Below are positions 12,871 through 25,600 of a stretch of DNA of 64,000 bases, piece after piece. This DNA is from Halictus rubicundus. Its lineage: Eukaryota; Arthropoda; Insecta; Hymenoptera; Halictidae. Numbering within the stretch: the first letter of the stretch is position 1; every line of letters begins with the position of its first letter. Below the pieces are notes generated by a model. It was not told where the DNA came from. It searched no databases and saw only the letters and a program-made list of their open reading frames with translations. The position numbers and the translations under genes were made by a program. The stretch lies in assembly GCF_050948215.1 (NCBI RefSeq), contig NW_027488636.1, positions 186,001 to 250,000 of the forward strand. Direction: 5' to 3'.

Positions 12871-14236
12871 AAAGAGTATAGGATAGGATAGAGGATAGGA
12901 TACGGTATGGGATTGGATAGGATAGACCATAGGATAGGATAGAGGATAGGATATGATAGAGGATAGGATAGGATAGAGGATAGGATAGGATAGAGGATAC
13001 GATAGGGGATTGGATAGAATAGAGGATAGGATAGGATACAGGATAGGATAGGATAGAGGATATGATAGGATAGAGGACAGGATAGGATAGAGGATAGGAT
13101 AGGATAGAGGATATGATAGGATAGAGGATAGGATAGAATAGAGGATAGGATAGGGTAGAGGGCAGGTTAGCATAGAGGATAGGATAGGATAGAGGATTCG
13201 ATAGGATTGAGGATAGGATAGGATAGAGGATAGGATAGGGGATTGGAGAGGATAGGATAGAGAATAGGGTAGGGTAGAAGATACAATAGTATAGAGGATA
13301 GGATAGGATAGAGGATAGGATAGGATAGAGGATATGATAGGATAGGATAGAGGATAGGATTGGGTAGAGGATAGGATAGGATAAAGGATGGGATAGGATA
13401 GAGGATAGGATAGGATAGAGCATAGGATAGGATAGAGGATAGGATAGGATAGGATAGATGATATCATAGTAAAGAGGATAGGATATGATAGAGGATAGGA
13501 TAGGGGACTGGATAGGATAGAGGATAGGATAGGATAGAGGATACGATATAGGATTGGATAGGATAGAGGATAGGATACGATAGAGGATAGGATAGGATAG
13601 AGAATAGGATATAGGATTGGACAGGATAGAGGATAGAATAGGGTAGAGGATAGGATAGGATAGAGGATAGGATAGGATAGAGGATAGGATAGGATAGGGG
13701 ATTGGATAGAATAGAGGATATGATAGGATAGAGGATAGGATAGGATAGAGGATACCATATAGGATTGGATAGGATAGAGGATAGGATACGATAGAGGATA
13801 GGATAGAATAGAGGATAGGATAGGATAGAGGATAGGATAGGATATAGGATACGATATGGGATTAGATAGGATAGAGGATAGGATACGATAGAGGATAGGA
13901 TTGGATAGAGGATAGGATAGGATAGAGGATAGGATAGGATAGAGGATAGGATAGGATAGAGCATAGGATAGGATAGAGGATAGGATAGGATAGAGGATAT
14001 GATAGGATAGGATAGAGGATAGGATTGGATAGAGGATAGGATAGGATAGAGGATAGGATAGGATAGAGGATAGGATAGGATAGAGGATAGGATAGGATAG
14101 AGGATAGGATAGGATAGGGTAGATGATATTATAGTAAAGAGGATAGGATATGATAGAGGATAGGATAGGGGACTGGATAGGATAGAGGATAGGATAGGAT
14201 AGAGGATAGGATAGGATAGAGGATAGGATAGGATAG

Positions 14237-16626
14237 AGTATAGGATTGGATTGAGGATAGGATAGGATAGTGGATAGGATAAGATAGAGGATAGGATAGA
14301 ATAGAGTAAAGGATAGGATAGAGGATAAGATAGGATAGAGGATAGGATAGGATTGAGGATAGGATAGGATAGACTATAGAATAGGATAGAGGATAGGATA
14401 GGATAGAGGATAGGATAGGATAGAGTATAGGATAGGATAGAGGATAGGATAGGATAGAGGATAGGATAGAGGATGGGATAGGATAGGATAGAGAATAGGA
14501 TAGGATAGAGTATAGGATTGGATTGAGGATAGGATAGGATAGTGGATAGGATAAGATAGAGGATAGGATAGAATAGAGTAAAGGATAGGATAGAGGATAA
14601 GGTAGGATAGAGGATAGGATAGGATAGAGGATAGGATAGGATAGAGGATAGGATAGGATAGAGAAGAGGATAGGATAGAGGATAGGATAGGATTGAGGAT
14701 AGGATAGGATTGAGGATAGGATAGGATAGAGGATAAGTTAGGATAGAGGATAGGATAGGATAGAGTATAGGATTGGATTGAGGATAGGATAGGATAGTGG
14801 ATAGGATAGGATAGAGGATAGGATAGAGGATTGGATAGGATAGAGGATAGGATAGGATAGAGAATAGGATAGGATAGAAGATAGGATAGGATAGAGGATA
14901 GGATAGGATAGAGGATAGGATAGAGGATTGGATAGGATAGAGGATAGGATACGATAGAGGATAGGATAGGATAGTGTATAGGATTGGATAGAGGATAGGA
15001 TAGGATAGAGGATAGGATAGGATAGAGGATAGGATAGGATAGAGGATTGGATAGGATAGAGGATAGGATACGATAGAGGATAGGATACAATAGAGTATAG
15101 GATTGGATAGTGGATAGGTTAGGATTGAGGATAGGATAGGATTGAGGAGAGGAGACGATAGAGGATAGGATAGGATAGAGGATAGGATTGGATTGAGGAT
15201 AGGATAGGATAGAGGATAGGATAGGATAGAGCATACGATAGTGGATAGGATAGGATAGAGATTACGATAGAGGATAGGATAGGATAGGATAGAGAATAGG
15301 ATAGGATACATGGTATTATAGGTCAGAGGATAGGATAGGGGATTGGATAGGATAGAGGATAGGATACGATAGAGGATAGGATAGGAATGAGTATAGGATT
15401 GGATTGAGGATAGGATAGGATTGAGGATACAATGGGATAGAGGATAGGATATCATAGAGGATAGGATAGGATAGAGGATAGGATAGGATTGAGGATAGGA
15501 TAGGATAGATTATAGGATAGGATAGAGGATATGATAGGATAGAGGATAGGATAGGATAGGATAGCGAATAGGATAGGATACATGGTATTATAGGGTAGAG
15601 GATAGGATAGGGTGGAGGATGGAATACAGGATTGGATAGGATAGAGGATAGGATACGATAGAGGATAGGATAGGATAGAGTATAGGATTGGATTGAGGAT
15701 AGGATAGGATAGAGGATAGAATAGGATAGAGGATAGGATAGGATAGAGGATAGGATAGGATAGAGTATAGGATAGGATAGAGGATAGGATAGGATAGAGG
15801 ATAGGATAGGATAGGATAGAGAATAGGATAGGATAGAGTATAGGATTGGATTGAGGATAGGATAGGATAGTGGATAGGATAAGATAGAGGATAGGATAGA
15901 ATAGAGTAAAGGATAGGATAGAGGATAAGATAGGATAGAGGATAGGATAGGATTGAGGATAGGATAGGATAGAGGATAGGATATGATAGAGAAGAGGATA
16001 GGATAGAGGATAGGATAGGATTGAGGATAGGATAGGATTGAGGATAGGATAGGATAGAGGATAAGTTAGGATAGAGGATAGGATAGGATAGAGTATAGGA
16101 TTGGATTGAGGATAGGATAGGATAGAGCATACGATAGTGGATAGGATAATATAGAGGATAGGATAGGATAGAGAATAGGATAGGATACATGGTATTATAG
16201 GTTAGAGGATAGGATAGGGGATTGGATAGAATAGAGGATAGGATAGTATAGAGCATACGATAGTGGATAGGATAGGATAGTATAGAGCATACGATAGTGG
16301 ATAGGATAGGATAGTATAGAGCATACGATAGTGGTTACGATAGGATAGGATAGGATAGGATAGAGAATAGGATAGTATAGAAGATAGGATAGGATAGAGG
16401 AGAGGATAGGATAGAGGATAGGATAGAGGATTGGATAGGATAGAGGATAGCATACGATAGAGGATAGGATAGGAATGAGTATAGGATTGGATTGAGGATA
16501 GGATAGGATTGAGGATACAATGGGATAGAGGATAGGATATCATAGAGGATAGGATAGGATAGCGGATAGGATAGGATTGAGGATAGGATAGGATAGATTA
16601 TAGGATAGGATAGAGGATATGATAGG
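14237..16626. repeat. B-type block embedded in domain A, copy 2
   Basis: Near-identical partner of 1,951-4,340. The acatggtattatag landmarks at 15,308, 15,580 and 16,187 sit exactly 12,286 bp after those at 3,022, 3,294 and 3,901. The 34-bp triplet at 16,252-16,353 matches the one at 3,966. I saw only a few substitutions, for example tatgatagtg near 2,682 against taggatagtg here, and agattatag near 2,080 against agactatag. Confidence 0.75.
16252..16353. repeat. 34-bp tandem triplet, second locus
   Basis: The same triplet, at 16,252, 16,286 and 16,320, is exactly 12,286 bp after the first locus and carries the same gtggttacg ending. Confidence 0.9.
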
Positions 16627-18640
16627 ATAGAGGATAGGATAGGATAGAGGATAGGATAGGATAGAGGATAGGATAGGATAGGGGATTGGATAGAATAGAG
16701 GATAGGATAGGATACAGGATAGGATAGGATAGAGGATATGATAGGATAGAGGATAGGATAGGATAGAGGATAGGATGGGATAGAGGATAGGATAGGATAG
16801 AGGATAGGATAGGATAGGATAGAGGATAGGATAGGATAGAGGATAGGATAGTTGATATTATAGTAAAGAGGATAGGATATGATAGAGGATAGGATAGGGG
16901 ACTGGATAGGATAGAGGATAGGATAGGATAGGGGATTGGATAGGATAGAGGATAGGATATGATATAGGATACGATAGGATAAAGGATAGGATATGATGTA
17001 GGATAGGATAGGATAGAGGGTAGGATAGGATAGAGGATAGGATATGATATAGGATACGATAGGATAGAGGATAGGATATGATATAGGATAGGATAGGATA
17101 GAGGGTAGGATAGGATAGAGGATAGGATAGGATTGGATAGTGAATAGGATATAGGATTGGATTGGATAGAGGATAGAATAGGATAGAGGATAAGATAGGA
17201 TAGAGGATAGGATAGGGGATTGGATAGAATAGAGGATAGGATAGGATACAGGATAGGATAGGATAGAGGATATGATAGGATAGAGGATAGGATAGGATAG
17301 AGGATAGGATAGGATAGAGAATAGGATAGGATAGAGGATAGGATAGGATAGAGGATCGGATAGGATAGGATAGATGATATTATAGTAAAGAGGATAGGAT
17401 ATGATAGAGGATAGGATAGGGGACTGGATAGGATAGAGGATAGGATAGAATAGAGGATAGGATAGGATAGAGGATAGGATAGGATAGAGGATAGTATAGG
17501 ATAGAGGATAGGATAGGATAGAGGATAGGATAGGATAGAGGATAGGATAGGCTAGAGGATACGATATAGGAGTGGATAGGATAGAGGATAGGATACGATA
17601 GAGGATAGGATAGGATAGAGGATAGGATAGGGTAGCGGAAAGGATAGGATAGAGTATAGAATAGGATAGAGGATAAGATAGGATAGAGGTTAGGATATGA
17701 TAGAGTATAGGATAGTATAGAGAATAGGATATAGGATTGGATAGGATAGAGGATAGAATAGGATAGAGGATAGGATAGGATAGAGGATACGATAGGATAG
17801 GATAGATGATATTATAGTAAAGAGGATAGGATATGATAGAGGATAGGATACGGGACTGGATAGGATAGAGCATAGGATAGGATAGAGGATAGGATAGGAT
17901 AGAGGATAGGATAGGATAGAGGATAGGATAGGATAGAGGATAGGATAGGATAGAGGATAGGATAGGATAGAGGATAGGATAGGATAGAGGATAGGATAGG
18001 ATAGAGGATAGGATAGGATAGAGGATAGGATAGGATAGAGGATAGGATAGGATAGAGGATAGGATAGGCTAGAGGATACGATATAGGAGTGGATAGTATA
18101 GAGGATAGGATACGACAGAGGATAGGATAGGATAGAGGATAGGATAGGATAGCGGAAAGGATAGGATAGAGTATAGAATAGGATAGAGTATAGGATAGGA
18201 TAGAGGAGAGGATAGGGGATTGGATAGGATAGAGGATAGGATAGGATATAGGATAGGATAGGATAGAGGATAGGATAGGATAGAGGATAGGATACGGTAT
18301 GGGATTGGATAGGATAGACCATAGGATAGGATAGAGGATAGGATATGATAGAGGATAGGATAGGATAGAGGATAGGATAGGATAGAGGATACGATAGGGG
18401 ATTGGATAGAATAGAGGATAGGATAGGATACAGGATAGGATAGGATAGAGGATAGGATAGGATAGAGGATATGATAGGATACAGGATAGGATAGGATAGA
18501 GGATACCATATAGGATTGGATAGGATAGAGGATAGGATACGATAGAGGATAGGATAGAATAGAGGATAGGATAGGATAGAGGATAGGATAGGATATAGGA
18601 TACGATATGGGATTAGATAGGATAGAGGATAGGATACGAT
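16627..18640. repeat. Domain A, last part and transition to domain B
   Basis: A-type landmarks end here, at 16,850, 17,372 and 17,804; ggctagagg occurs at 17,550 and 18,067. None of the agatgatattatagtaaag type appears after 17.9 kb. The final 150 bp (about 18,490-18,640) matches 1,440-1,590, including the rare gataccatatagg variant. It then switches abruptly to B-type sequence with agtataggattggattgagg from about 18,660. Confidence 0.7.
16675..17665. repeat. Segmental copy 2 of the 4,795-bp-offset pair
   Basis: Partner of 11,880-12,870. It sits directly to the right of the duplicated B-type block. It accounts for the extra 432 bp by which the 12.3-kb pair goes out of step: the offset becomes 12,718 for 4,654-5,086 against 17,372-17,804. 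The region is therefore a mosaic of at least two source segments. Confidence 0.75.
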
Positions 18641-20189
18641 AGAGGATAGGATAGGATAGAGTATAGGATTGGATTGAGGATAGGATAGGATAGAGGATAG
18701 AATAGGATAGAGGAGAGGATAGGATAGAGGATAGGATAGGATAGAGTATAGGATAGGATAGAGGATAGGATAGGATAGAGGATAGGATAGGATAGGATAG
18801 AGAATAGGATAGGATAGAGTATAGGATTGGATTGAGGATAGGATAGGATAGTGGATAGGATAAGATAGAGGATAGGATAGAATAGAGTAAAGGATAGGAT
18901 AGAGGATAAGATAGGATAGAGGATAGGATAGGATTGAGGATAGGATAGGATAGAGGATAGGATAGGATAGAGGATAGGATAGGATAGAGGATAGGATAAT
19001 ATAGAGAATAGGATAGTATAGAAGATAGGATAGGATAGAGGATAGGATAGGATAGAGGATAGGATAGGATAGAGGATAGGATAGGATAGAGTATAGGATT
19101 GGATTGAGGATAGGATAGGATAGAGGATAGGATAGGATAGAGCATACGATAGTGGATAGGATAGGATAGATTATAGGATAGGATAGAGAATAGGATAGGA
19201 TAGAAGATAGGATAGGATAGAGGATAGGATAGGATAGAGGATTGGATAGGATAGAGGATAGGATACGTTAGAGGATAGGATAGGATAGTGTATAGGATTG
19301 GATAGAGGATAGGATAGGATACAGGATAGGATAGGATAGAGTATAGGATTGGATTGAGGATAGGATAGGATAGAGGATAGGATAGGATAGAGCATACGAT
19401 AGTGGATAGGATAGGATAGAGGATAGGATAGGATAGAGAATAGGATAGGATAGAAGATAGGATAGGATAGAGGATAGGATAGGATAGAGGATTGGATAGG
19501 ATAGAGGATAGGATACGTTAGAGGATAGGATAGGATAGTGTATAGGATTGGATAGAGGATAGGATAGAGGATTGGATAGGATAGAGGATAGGATACGATA
19601 GAGGATAGGATACAATAGAGTATAGGATTGGATTGAGGATAGGATAGGATAGAGGATAGGATAGGATAGAGGATAGGATAGGATAGAGGATAGGATAGGA
19701 TAGAGGATAGGATAGGATAGAGGATAGGATAGGATAGAGGATAGGATAGGATAGAGAAGAGGATAGGATAGAGGATAGGATACGATAGAGGATAGGATAT
19801 GATAGAGAATAGGATAGGATAGAGTATAGGATTGGATTGAGGATAGGATAGGATTCAGGGGAGGATAGGATAGAGGATAGGATAGGATAGAGGATAGGAT
19901 AGGATAGAGGATAGGATAGGATAGAGGATAGGATAGGATAGAGTATAGGATTGGATTAAGGATAGGATAGGATAGAGGATAGGATAGGATAGAGCATACG
20001 ATAGTGGATAGGATAGGATAGATTATAGGATAGGATAGAGAATAGGATAGGATAGAAGATAGGATAGGATAGAGGATAGGATAGGATAGAGGATTGGATA
20101 GGATAGAGGATAGGATACGTTAGAGGATAGGATAGGATAGTGTATAGGATTGGATAGAGGATAGGATAGGATACAGGATAGGATAGGAT

Positions 20190-20590
20190 AGAGGATAGGA
20201 TAGAGGATTGGATAGGATAGAGGATAGGATAGGATAGAGAATAGGATAGGATAGAAGATAGGATAGGATAGAGGATAGGATAGGATAGAGGATAGGATAG
20301 AGGATTGGATAGGATAGAGGATAGGATACGATAGAGGATAGGATAGGATAGTGTATAGGATTGGATAGAGGATAGGATAGGATAGAGGATAGGATAGGAT
20401 AGAGGATAGGGTAGGATAGAGGATTGGATAGGATAGAGGATAGGATACGATAGAGGATAGGATACAATAGAGTATAGGATTGGATAGAGGATAGGTTAGG
20501 ATTGAGGATAGGATAGGATTGAGGAGAGGAGACGATAGAGGATAGGATAGGATAGAGGATAGGATAGAGGATTGGATAGGATAGAGGATA
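20190..20590. repeat. Segmental copy 1 of the 852-bp-offset pair
   Basis: Matches 21,042-21,442, including gtgtatagg at 20,351 against 21,203 and gaggagaggagacg at 20,521 against 21,373. It diverges where the second copy enters a local tandem expansion. Confidence 0.8.
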
Positions 20591-21041
20591 GGATACGATA
20601 GAGGATAGGATAGGATAGTGTATAGGATTGGATAGAGGATAGGATAGGATAGAGGGTAGGATAGGATAGAGGATAGGATAGGATAGAGGATAGGATAGGA
20701 TAGAGAAGAGGATAGGATAGAGGATAGGATAGGATTGAGGATAGGATAGGATTGAGGATAGGATAGGATAGAGGATAAGTTAGGATAGAGGATAGGATAG
20801 GATAGAGTATAGGATTGGATTGAGGATAGGATAGGATAGAGGATAGGATAGGATAGAGGATAGGATAGGATAGAGGATAGGATAGGATAGAGGATAGGAT
20901 AGGATAGAGGATAGGATAGGATAGAGAATAGGATAGTATAGAAGATAGGATAGGATAGAGGATAGGATAGGATAGAGGATAGGATAGGATAGAGTATAGG
21001 ATTGGATTGAGGATAGGATAGGATAGAGGATAGGATAGGAT

Positions 21042-21442
21042 AGAGGATAGGATAGAGGATTGGATAGGATAGAGGATAGGATAGGATAGAGAATAGGATA
21101 GGATAGAAGATAGGATAGGATAGAGGATAGGATAGGATAGAGGATAGGATAGAGGATTGGATAGGATAGAGGATAGGATACGATAGAGGATAGGATAGGA
21201 TAGTGTATAGGATTGGATAGAGGATAGGATAGGATAGAGGATAGGATAGGATAGAGGATAGGGTAGGATAGAGGATTGGATAGGATAGAGGATAGGATAC
21301 GATAGAGGATAGGATACAATAGAGTATAGGATTGGATAGAGGATAGGTTAGGATTGAGGATAGGATAGGATTGAGGAGAGGAGACGATAGAGGATAGGAT
21401 AGGATAGAGGATAGGATAGAGGATTGGATAGGATAGAGGATA
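21042..21442. repeat. Segmental copy 2 of the 852-bp-offset pair
   Basis: Partner of 20,190-20,590. It runs directly into the 182/199-bp local repeats that follow. Confidence 0.8.
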
Positions 21443-21900
21443 GGGTAGGATAGAGGATTGGATAGGATAGAGGATAGGATACGATAGAGGATAGGATACA
21501 ATAGAGTATAGGATTGGATAGAGGATAGGTTAGGATTGAGGATAGGATAGGATTGAGGAGAGGAGACGATAGAGGATAGGATAGGATAGAGGATAGGATA
21601 GAGGATTGGATAGGATAGAGGATAGGATACGATAGAGGATAGGATAGGATAGTGTATAGGATTGGATAGAGGATAGGATACGATAGAGGATAGGATACAA
21701 TAGAGTATAGGATTGGATAGAGGATAGGTTAGGATTGAGGATAGGATAGGATTGAGGAGAGGAGACGATAGAGGATAGGATAGGATAGAGGATAGGATAG
21801 AGGATTGGATAGGATAGAGGATAGGATACGATAGAGGATAGGATAGGATAGTGTATAGGATTGGATAGAGGATAGGATAGGATAGAGGATAGGATAGGAT
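21373..21900. repeat. Local higher-order repeats of 182 and 199 bp
   Basis: gaggagaggagacg recurs at 21,373, 21,555 and 21,754. The two spacings, 182 and 199 bp, differ by exactly one 17-bp unit. Each unit carries tacaatagagtatagg followed by ggttaggattgagg. This looks like a recent local tandem expansion with a one-unit length change. Confidence 0.8.
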
Positions 21901-23258
21901 AGAGGATAGGGTAGGATAGAGGATTGGATAGGATAGAGGATAGGATACGATAGAGGATAGGATACAATAGAGTATAGGATTGGATAGAGGATAGGTTAGG
22001 ATTGAGGATAGGATAGGATTGAGGATAGGATACGATAGAGGATAGGATACAATAGAGTATAGGATTGGATAGAGGATAGGATAGGATAGAGGATAGGATA
22101 GGATAGAGCATACGATAGTGGATAGGATAGGATAGAGATTACGATAGAGGATAGGATAGGATAGGATAGAGAATAGGATAGGATACATGGTATTATAGGT
22201 CAGAGGATAGGATAGGGGATTGGATAGGATAGAGGATAGGATACGATAGAGGATAGGATGGGAATGAGTATAGGATTGGATTGAGGATAGGATATCATAG
22301 AGGATAGGATAGGATAGAGGATAGGATAGGATTGAGGATAGGATAGGATAGATTATAGGATAGGATAGAGGATATGATAGGATAGAGGATAGGATAGGAT
22401 AGGATTGAGAATAGGATAGGATACATGGTATTATAGGGTAGAGGATAGGATAGGGTAGAGGATGGAATACAGGATTGGATAGGATAGAGGATAGGATACG
22501 ATAGAGGATAGGATAGGATAGAGTATAGGATTGGATTGAGGATAGGATAGGATAGAGGATAGAATAGGATAGAGGATAGGATAGGATAGAGGATTGGATA
22601 GGATAGAGGATAGGATAGGATAGAGAAGAGGATAGGATAGAGAATAGGATAGTATAGAAGATAGGATAGGATAGAGGATAGGATAGGATAGAGGATAGGA
22701 TAGGATAGAGGATAGGATAGGATAGAGGATAGGATAGGATAGAGTATAGGATTGGATTGAGGATAGGATAGGATAGAGGATAGGATAGGATAGAGCATAC
22801 GATAGTGGATAGGATAGGATAGAGGATAGGATAGGATAGAGAATAGGATAGGATAGAAGATAGGATAGGATAGAGGATAGGATAGGATAGAGGATTGGAT
22901 AGGATAGAGGATAGGATACGTTAGAGGATAGGATAGGATAGTGTATAGGATTGGATAGAGGATAGGATAGAGGATTGGATAGGATAGAGGATAGGATACG
23001 ATAGAGGATAGGATACAATAGAGTATAGGATTGGATTGAGGATAGGATAGGATAGAGGATAGGATAGGATAGAGGATAGGATAGTATAGAGGATAGGATA
23101 GGATAGAGGATAGGATAGGATAGAGGATAGGATAGGATAGAGTATAGGATTGGATTGAGGATAGGATAGGATAGAGGATAGAATAGGATAGAGAATAGGA
23201 TAGGATTGAAGAGAGGATAGGATAGAGGATAGGATAGGATAGAGGATAGGATAGGATA

Positions 23259-23306
23259 GAGGATAGGATAGAGGATAGGATAGAGGATAGGATAGAGGAT
23301 ACGATA
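23259..23306. repeat. Short tract with 12-bp spacing
   Basis: gagg starts at 23,259, 23,271, 23,283 and 23,295. The unit here is gaggataggata (5+7), with one pentamer fewer than the main 17-bp unit. Confidence 0.85.
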
Positions 23307-23529
23307 GGATAGGATAGAGGAAAGGATAGGATAGGATAGAGGATATTATAGGATAGAGGATAGGATTGAATTGAGGATAGGATTGGATAGAGGATAGGAT
23401 AGGATAGAGAATTGGATATTATAGTTGATAGGATAGGATAGAGGATAGGATAGGGTATTGATAGGATAGAGATTAGGATGGGATAGAGGATAGGATATGA
23501 TAGAGGATAGGATAGGATAGAGGATAGGA

Positions 23530-24150
23530 TAGGATAGAGAATAGGATAGGATAGAGGATAGGTTAGGATTGAGGATAGGATAGGATTGAGGAGAGGAGAC
23601 GGTAGAGGATAGGATAGGATAGCGGATAGGATAGGATAGAGGGTAGGATATGATAGAGGATAGGATAGGATTGAGGATAGGCTAGGATAGTGGATAGGAT
23701 GGGATAGAGATTACGATAGAGGATAGGATAGGATAGGATAGAGAATAGGATAGGATACATGGTATTATAGGTTAGAGGATAGGATAGGGGATTGGATAGG
23801 ATAGAGGATAGGATAGTATAGAGCATACGATAGTGGATAGGATAGGATAGTATAGAGCATACGATAGTGGATAGGATAGGATAGTATAGAGCATACGATA
23901 GTGGATACGATAGGATAGAGGATAGGATAGGGTAGAGAATAGGATAGTATAGAAGATAGGATAGGATAGAGGAGAGGATAGGATAGAGGATAGGATAGAG
24001 GATTGGATAGGATAGAGGATAGGATACGATAGAGGATAGGATAGGAATGAGTATAGGATTGGATTGAGGATAGGATAGGATTGAGGATACAATGGGATAG
24101 AGGATAGGATATCATAGAGGATAGGATAGGATAGAGGATAGGATAGGATA
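23530..24150. repeat. Segmental copy 1 of the 7,038-bp-offset pair
   Basis: Matches 30,568-31,188, including gaggagaggagacg, ggctagg, the acatggtattatag landmark (23,757 and 30,795) and the 34-bp triplet. Further left the pair continues with offset 7,316 (gaagagagg at 23,208 and 30,524), so copy 1 holds an extra 278 bp around 23.25-23.53 kb, which includes a 12-bp-unit tract. Confidence 0.85.
23822..23923. repeat. 34-bp tandem triplet, third locus
   Basis: agcatacgatagtgg at 23,822, 23,856 and 23,890. Here the third unit ends gtggatacg, so this copy differs from the two domain-A loci by one base. Confidence 0.9.
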
Positions 24151-24844
24151 GAGGATAGGATAGGATAGAGGATAGGATAGAGGATAGGATAGGATAGAGG
24201 ATAGGATAGGATAGAGGATAGGATAGGATAGAGGATAGGATAGGATAGAGGATAGGATAGGATAGAGAATAGGATAGGATAGAGGATAGGTTACGATTGA
24301 TAATAGGATAGGATTGAGGAGAGGATAGGATAGAGGATAGGATAGGATTGAGGATAGGATAGGATAGAGGATAAGTTAGGATAGAGGATAGGATAGGATA
24401 GAGTATAGGATTGGATTGAGGATAGGATAGGATAGAGGATAGAATAGGATAGAGTATAGGATAGGATAGAGGATATGATAAGATAGAGGATAGGATAGAA
24501 TAGAGTACAGGATATGATAGAGGATAGGATAGGATAGAGAATTGGATAGGATAGAGGATAGGATAGAGGATAGGATAGGGGATTGATAGGATAGAGATTA
24601 GGATGTTATAGAGGATATTATAGGATAGAGGATAGGATAGGATAGGATTGAGTATAGGAAAGGATTGAGGATAGGATAGGAGAGAGGATAGGATAGGATA
24701 GAGGATACTAAAGGATAGAGGATACGATAGGATTGAGGATAGGATAGGAATGAGGATAGGATAGGATTGAGGATAGGATAGGAATGAGGATAGGATAGGA
24801 TTAAGGATAGGATAGGGGATTGGATAGGATGGAGGATCGGACAG

Positions 24845-25125
24845 GATTGAGGATAGGCTAGGATAGTGGATAGGATAGGATAGAGATTACGATAGAGAAT
24901 AGGATAGGATACATGGTATTATAGGGTAGAGGATAGGATAGGGGATTGGATAGGATAGAGGATAGGATAGTATAGAAGATAGGATAGGATAGAGGAAAGG
25001 ATAGAGGATAGGATAGGATAGGATAGAGAATAGGATAGGATACATGGTATTATAGGGTAGAGGATAGGATAGGGTAGAGGATAGAATACAGGATTGGATA
25101 GGATAGAGGATAGGATACGATAGAG
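24845..25125. repeat. Segmental copy 1 of the 1,221-bp-offset pair
   Basis: Matches 26,066-26,346. It carries two acatggtattatag landmarks 131 bp apart (24,911 and 25,042), mirrored at 26,132 and 26,263. One visible difference: gaggaaagg here, gaggagagg in the partner. Confidence 0.85.
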
Positions 25126-25600
25126 GATAGGATAGGATTGAGGATAGGATAGGATAGAGGATAGGATAGGATAGAGGATAGGATAGGATAGAGGATTGGA
25201 TAGGATAGAGGATAGGATACGATAGAAGATACGATATTATAGAGGAAAGGATAGGATAGATAATAGGATAGGACAGAGGATAGGATAATGGATTGGATAG
25301 GATAGTGGATAGAATACGATAGAGGATAGGATAGGATAGAGGATAGGATAGGATAGAGAATAGGATAGGATAGAAGATAGGATAGTATAGAGGACAGGAT
25401 AGGATAGAGGATAGGATAGAGGATTGGATAGGATAGAGGATAGGATACGATAGAGGATAGGATAGGATAGTGTATAGGATTGGATAGAGGATAGGATAGA
25501 GGATTGGATAGGATAGACGATAGGATACGATAGAGGATAGGATACAATAGAGTATAGGATTGGATTGAGGATAGGATAGGATAGAGGATAGGATAGGATA

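Larger units (their letters stand above)
4341..14236. repeat. Domain A, central part
   Basis: Continuous A-type satellite. The agatgatattatagtaaaga landmark or its close variants occur at 4,654, 5,086, 6,193, 6,550, 7,084, 8,113, 8,516, 8,805, 9,800, 10,203, 10,919, 11,356, 12,055, 12,577, 13,456 and 14,121. The ggctagagg landmark lies at 4,832, 5,332, 10,427, 11,546 and 12,755. gatcgg sits about 16-21 bp before several of these landmarks (for example 8,495, 9,782, 10,187, 11,339, 12,560). It contains several internal segmental copies listed separately. Its minus strand carries the longest open frame of the window (10,211-13,423, 1,070 codons), which is repeat-derived. Confidence 0.75.
12904..16626. 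repeat. Segmental copy 2 of the 12.3-kb-offset pair
   Basis: Partner of 601-4,340. It spans both A-type sequence (12.9-14.2 kb) and the B-type block (14.2-16.6 kb), so the junction between the two types was copied together with both. That makes this a duplicated A-B composite, not two independent B insertions. Confidence 0.85.

Noticed and set aside
10211..13423. A 1,070-codon minus-strand open frame, and dozens of other minus-strand frames of 70-720 codons, as repetitive (silk-like or membrane) proteins
   Set aside because: The translated period is exactly the 17-bp unit read through three frames. Every frame is equally open, starts and stops sit on random unit variants, and 17-bp indels between copies break any fixed reading frame. 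No domain, signal or non-repeat terminus is present.
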